Positions 12,401 to 15,295 of a stretch of 15,295 nucleotides of DNA are shown piece after piece. The number at the start of each line of letters is the position of its first letter. The stretch's first letter is position 1. This DNA is from CAZVJA01 sp964626885. GTDB lineage: Bacteria > Planctomycetota > Planctomycetia > Planctomycetales > Planctomycetaceae. The stretch covers positions 1 through 15,295 of the forward strand of contig CAZVJA010000119.1 in NCBI GenBank assembly GCA_964626885.1. Direction: 5' to 3'. The notes under the pieces were generated by a model, which did no database searches, was not told where the DNA came from, and saw only the letters and a program-made list of their open reading frames with translations. The translations under genes and the position numbers were made by a program.

Positions 12401-14444
12401 CCGCATGTCCGAACGACCGGCGAACCGAGTAGGACCAGTTCCCGAACGGGCCGGATGCGTCATCGTCTCCATAATAATACGCCCACAACAGCAGTCCGTC
12501 AGCGGCATCGACCGCGGCGAGCACCCCCATTTGCGTCGTGCAGAGGATCACCCCGTCTGAGTAAATCGGTGTGCAGGAAAGGGTGTACCGAAAGGGGTCT
12601 TCGTCCACAGGATGATCGACGAAGCCGATTCCCTGCGACCAGAGAAATTCCCCCGTCTCCGCTTTGAGCGCGACGAGATTCAATTGACGATCGACTTCTG
12701 TCATGACAAACAAGCGGCCGTCAACAGGCAGCGGCGGGCCGAGAAAAAAGTGCCCCGCGAGTTGTTCCTCGTCAGAACCGGCTTTTGAATAGACGTCAGC
12801 CTCGCGAAGGCCGATCGAGCCATCGGCGTTCTTATCGATGTCGCGAAATTGTTCGGCGCGACCGGTAAACTCCTCGACCGTGATTTGACCGTCGTCGTTT
12901 TCATCCATCCGGTAAAACCAATTCGGCGCGCCAATCGGTCCACCGACCACCCAGGATGCGGTCACGGTCTTTCCGGAGGACGGGCCAGGCTCGACCTCCA
13001 GCGCGATCAATCGGTTGGATTCTCTGGCAACAGGCTCAGGAGCATCACCGGTCTCGGTATTGGCTCGGCGTTGCCCGCCGCGGGTACTGCTTCGCGATCG
13101 ACTCGCGTGACGCGGTCGAATGTCGAGGGCGTCGATCGCAAAGACCTTCCGCCCATCGCTGGTCAGCGTTCCAAGGGCCGCATTTCCCGCATGTGTGTGA
13201 AACAGCACGTTGAGGACGTTATTCCGCACCGAGCCGTCCGGCTGTGATTGTTCCAATTCGTCGACTTCTGCGGCTGCCAATGAGAGAGAACTTGCACCGA
13301 TGTACTTCCAGGCAGTCTCCCCGGTCGCGGCGTCAATCGCCCGAATCCCCTCGAAATCACGCAGCACGACGAGCCTGCCGGTCAGGATGGGATAATTCGA
13401 CACGGCTACCGATCGTTGATTGCGAATCTGCTCCCCTTCCCAATGAGACCACGAGGCCGCAACTTCGTGATGTTGGTCTTCCGCCAGGTCGACTTGCCAG
13501 GCGGGACCGAGATACGGGAGCGAACTGTCGGCTGATGCCCGGCTGGATTTCTGAATGCGGAATGCGACGTTCCATTCGGCGGACGTGTTTTTCACCTCTC
13601 CTGGCGTGGGCAAGCCGAGGTCGTCGAGCGTGAATCTGCCGATGCTGGTCGTCCGAACCTGCTCGACGCCGGAAGAATTGCTTTGTGCCGAGAAATCGAC
13701 GGTGCCGGCTGCCAGGCGTTCCGCGAGTACCGCCTTGATGCAGAGTGTGTTGGTGACACGGCGTGCATGGACCGGATCGGCAAGTAATCGGGCCCAGTTC
13801 TTGGCTGCCAGTTCGTATTGTCCGGTGTCGAGCCAGCGTGTTGCCAACCAGTCGGATGCCTCGAATCCCGCAGTTGTATAGTAGAAACGACGGGCGACTT
13901 CCGCATAATTCGGCGTCAGCCCCGACACTTTTGCGTTGGCCAGATCACGCTCAGCCTCTGGTCCGTAGAGACGCTCGTATTTTTCGAGAAGGGGAGGGGG
14001 GAGAGAGCCGAGGATCTGAAGCGCCGCACGGTGGCTGCTCTGAAATGTGCTTTCAGTATCGGACCATTGAAAGCTGTCGTGAGGCTGGTCCAGGATTTGT
14101 TGGAGCAGCGCGAGTCCTTCGGTCGAGTGGCCTTCACGCAGAAGCTCGGCTGCTTTTTTCAGTGCAACTTGCTCTGAACGATTGCGAAAGACGAGTTGCG
14201 ACAGGACTTGTTGGGTCGAGGTGTTTGTCGGAGGTGAGAGGATTCTCGAAGTCGGATTCGCAGTCGGCGGCTTGACAACGGCGGTGGGAGCACGGGCCGG
14301 TTTGGAGGGGAGTTCGCCTGCTTCCGCGAAGAATCTTGCCAGGGCCGTGGTGAAGACGGCGATCGCAAGGCAAGTGATACGACGCGCACAAGTTACTCGC
14401 GTCGGGGACCATCCTGGTCCTCGGCGAGGAGTCGGATCTCGCAT
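9486..14444 (-). CDS. Giant exported PQQ-like beta-propeller repeat protein with paired EF-hands
   Basis: The product is 1652 residues. The ATG at 14444 is supported by GAAGGA upstream and a signal peptide (basic start, hydrophobic core near 24-38, AEAGE). A helical TPR-like part (about 80-240) is followed by propeller 1 (about 300-795). Its PQQ-type blade motifs include AIDAATGETAWKY (Trp379), ALKAETGEFLW (602), AVDAADGLLLW (654), ELRTGRQLW (716) and LVDGQELW (754). Two canonical EF-hand loops sit in a propeller insertion: DENDDGQITVEE (514-525) and DKNADGSIGLRE (537-548). PPIPPIPP (797-804) leads to a second helical region (about 840-1110), then propeller 2 (about 1160-1652) with AVDPATGRILW (1335) and AIDRKSGRVQW (1552). 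Key PQQ-dehydrogenase residues are not evident, so a structural or interaction role like that of BamB is as likely as redox enzymology. It is exported, and its own promoter lies at about 14493-14522. Confidence 0.9.
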   Translation of the reverse strand: MRDPTPRRGPGWSPTRVTCARRITCLAIAVFTTALARFFAEAGELPSKPARAPTAVVKPPTANPTSRILSPPTNTSTQQVLSQLVFRNRSEQVALKKAAELLREGHSTEGLALLQQILDQPHDSFQWSDTESTFQSSHRAALQILGSLPPPLLEKYERLYGPEAERDLANAKVSGLTPNYAEVARRFYYTTAGFEASDWLATRWLDTGQYELAAKNWARLLADPVHARRVTNTLCIKAVLAERLAAGTVDFSAQSNSSGVEQVRTTSIGRFTLDDLGLPTPGEVKNTSAEWNVAFRIQKSSRASADSSLPYLGPAWQVDLAEDQHHEVAASWSHWEGEQIRNQRSVAVSNYPILTGRLVVLRDFEGIRAIDAATGETAWKYIGASSLSLAAAEVDELEQSQPDGSVRNNVLNVLFHTHAGNAALGTLTSDGRKVFAIDALDIRPRHASRSRSSTRGGQRRANTETGDAPEPVARESNRLIALEVEPGPSSGKTVTASWVVGGPIGAPNWFYRMDENDDGQITVEEFTGRAEQFRDIDKNADGSIGLREADVYSKAGSDEEQLAGHFFLGPPLPVDGRLFVMTEVDRQLNLVALKAETGEFLWSQGIGFVDHPVDEDPFRYTLSCTPIYSDGVILCTTQMGVLAAVDAADGLLLWAYYYGDDDASGPFGNWSYSVRRSFGHAGFPCEPVVHGGRVVYLPRQSDQIHCLELRTGRQLWTIPRTGAEYVAAVTDEITVVVDQRYCRGLSLVDGQELWSTRLGMPSGRGVQIGERYLVPLQAGRIATLDIRTGQEIGWAMPPIPPIPPKHLGQPNRSQPISSIMNADKPESLDASAEIEAWRPGNLLLSGDVILSVDTRRLVALPQAAPLLERVRREAAEQGRSPSRIILAAELEATLGHLHSAQSLLTESLRLAPTDTERSRAEHLLREVLFRRLQAGDGEDAAVLGQLDPLLRTPMDRSRFLMLKAETLLRRNDFEGVLATTRAFSDLHLTGLLPVAGDPTYFVSPQSWTLDMVGKVRERIDDVQLDRIETLVDAEQAAALQSGAAAPLEDFLTLYARWPQAARVRNALATRFIKHGQFQRAELQLLESRRGGDASAAADATRLLAELWDRAGLLEEAANLWLEAENHRQSENVQLVKYSTNRKKSQLSPEFSTQTEPQPSSSANYTPTGIAAAAIDRAREPSARINRVRISQELWLHCDHELDAVFGQMVPSNIQTPGGSYQLLQRGNGGNGELSIVDRLTGIVVSNIDMTGSPTGMNRIDNTQVGHFIPLGSGTAMNGLSLLETKRDKPVWIIASPGLGPDVESISPGPAGPTFCVFQARRHLIAVDPATGRILWQRTDVDPNSGLEADKYRGIIGDEHVLVVFGSDRASYTVYRTMTGEELRRGKLDVSHSRRPNERHAFGRMFCHFVSTEDGEQVAKRMRLWDPLHDRFVFDIPVSEDTLSCDTFNGEIVLLMPPARLLILDGYTGTVRADLELDRNDVAAARRISMVSDHARYYVNLNSPHRREDLEDATEETFETSYNRFFVNDLLLPRIDIQGTLIAIDRKSGRVQWTDHSPQRSILRLPQVRLPFLIALSNLDDRTDGNRKSLMIEVIDAATGEIIGSKENAMRGRISHFIYDHERGRIELHGQNSVIHLDFGGDIVQRLGVPTPE
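12033..12059 (+). repeat. Three tandem 9-bp units encoding a Pro-Pro-Ile run
   Basis: CGGCGGTAT at 12033-12041 and 12042-12050, then CGGCGGCAT at 12051-12059. On the minus strand this encodes MPPIPPIPP between propeller 1 and the second helical region of the large protein. It is a likely length-variable linker, because whole 9-bp units can be gained or lost in frame. Confidence 0.8.
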
Positions 14445-14492
14445 GCTCTGAATCCTTCGAGCGTTATGCGAAAATCGAAATTTAGGGCGGAG

Positions 14493-14522
14493 CTTATATC
14501 ACAAATTCCAAAAGTAGTGCCA
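14493..14522 (-). promoter_or_regulatory. Candidate extended -10 promoter of the PQQ-repeat gene
   Basis: On the minus strand TATAAG (14498-14493) is preceded by TG and one base, an extended -10 arrangement. TGGCAC (14522-14517) lies 18 bases further upstream as a weak -35 box. The predicted start near 14486 gives a leader of about 40 bases before the ATG at 14444. Confidence 0.5.
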
Positions 14523-14525
14523 GAG

Positions 14526-14548
14526 GAATTTCAGTGATGACTGAATTT
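14526..14548. repeat. Palindrome upstream of the PQQ-repeat gene promoter
   Basis: TTCAGT (14530-14535) and ACTGAA (14540-14545) form a perfect stem with a 4-base centre. Beyond a T-T mismatch, GAA and TTC add three more pairs. It sits a few bases upstream of the candidate -35 box on the minus strand and downstream of the rRNA terminator. It could be an operator or a secondary transcription end. No T-tract follows. Confidence 0.4.
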
Positions 14549-14635
14549 CGGTGGATTGCGGCAAATGGCGACGATCTGCTAGGGCAGGGGACGAGACATT
14601 GAGGGGGGAGGATCGCGTCGGGAATGGATGTGCGC

Positions 14636-14672
14636 AAAGAAAAACCGCCTGAGACAAATCTGCCTCAGGCGG
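14636..14672 (-). terminator. Rho-independent terminator of the rRNA operon
   Basis: On the minus strand CCGCCTGAG (14672-14664) pairs perfectly with CTCAGGCGG (14653-14645) around a 10-base loop and is followed by TTTTTCTTT. It lies 11 bases beyond the 3' end of 5S rRNA and marks the end of the operon. Confidence 0.9.
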
Positions 14673-14683
14673 CGTATGCAAAT

Positions 14684-14792
14684 TCCGGCGATAACCTACT
14701 TTCGCACTGGTGGGCACTATCATCGGCCCGAGGAGCTTAACGATCGTGTTCGGAATGGGAACGAGTGTGACCTCCTCGGTATAGTCACCGGA
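14684..14792 (-). rRNA. rrf: 5S ribosomal RNA
   Basis: Read on the minus strand the segment begins TCCGGTGACTATACC and ends TTATCGCCGGA. The two ends pair to form helix I. The internal block with CCCATTCCGAACACG is the highly conserved 5S loop B/helix III region, and GCGAAAGTAGG near the 3' side is the typical loop E/helix IV part. The length is about 109 bases, normal for 5S. Ends are estimated from helix I pairing and may shift by a base or two. It follows 23S after about 130 bases and is followed by a strong terminator. Confidence 0.93.
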
Positions 14793-14924
14793 AAGGGACA
14801 GGCGTGCTCTCTTCGAGCGGGCGCCCGCCGTTATAAGCTCGGTAGCAATTCAAGCGGTACCTGACACCATACCGGAGTAATCCGGCACGGAAATGCGCAG
14901 AGAATCTGCGTCGAGTCAAGAATC
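14793..14924 (-). other. 23S-5S internal transcribed spacer
   Basis: This 132-base spacer contains no tRNA. It holds a small hairpin, CGCAGA (14896-14901) with TCTGCG (14905-14910), close to the 23S 3' end and a CCGGAGTAATCCGG-like palindrome near 14873-14884. Both may be processing signals. Confidence 0.6.

Positions 14925-15295
<371 letters not shown>

Noticed and set aside
14506..14522. Sigma54-like site (TGGCAC, then TTTTGGA) before the PQQ-repeat gene
   Set aside because: The -24 part is perfect, but the -12 part reads GG where GC is nearly invariant, and no activator gene is nearby. The extended -10 promoter explains the region better.

Overview
The window looks like a GC-rich chromosomal segment of a planctomycete (Planctomycetota, probably order Planctomycetales). 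This is an inference from several signs. One secreted protein carries the planctomycete-type LEPR-XLL leader (seen as VENLEDRTLLSA). There is a very large two-propeller PQQ-repeat protein and a secreted tandem alpha/beta-hydrolase. A DUF1328 gene lies beside an Sll1863-like coiled-coil gene, and the tRNA gene has no encoded CCA. Nothing in the sequence fixes genus or species.

Layout. 1-534: the end of a CPXCG zinc-ribbon gene, a 37-residue basic protein, and a 136-bp long inverted-repeat element between converging genes. 535-3567: a secreted DUF1028 protein (-) and a secreted acetyl-xylan-esterase-like hydrolase (+), divergently arranged. 3568-5975: a structured convergent gap, then a two-gene minus-strand operon encoding class I DAHP synthase and a tRNA-dihydrouridine synthase. 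The second start lies one base after the first stop, and a promoter plus a terminator-like hairpin precede the first gene. 5976-7109: an RTX-repeat protein with a C-terminal EF-hand (-). 7295-7470: a compact tRNA-Gly(CCC) unit with promoter and terminator. 7805-9187: five small plus-strand genes, apparently an envelope or stress operon (lipoprotein, two-helix membrane protein, DUF1328, coiled coil, anchored helix). It has structured RNA inside it and downstream, then a terminator-like hairpin near 9386-9432. 9486-14444: a 1652-residue exported PQQ-repeat protein (-) with a paired EF-hand insertion. 14636-15295: the 3' end of an rRNA operon on the minus strand (23S partial, 5S, terminator).

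How they work together. Much of the protein-coding content is exported or envelope-associated. Two proteins carry canonical calcium-binding loops (RTX/EF-hand and PQQ/EF-hand), which suggests extracytoplasmic calcium-stabilised scaffolds. Housekeeping functions (DAHP synthase, Dus, tRNA-Gly, rRNA) are interleaved. I see no CRISPR array, transposase, integrase or phage gene. The most unusual signals are the nested inverted-repeat elements in the non-coding gaps, the hairpin in front of the DAHP synthase gene, and the cluster of tiny envelope proteins.
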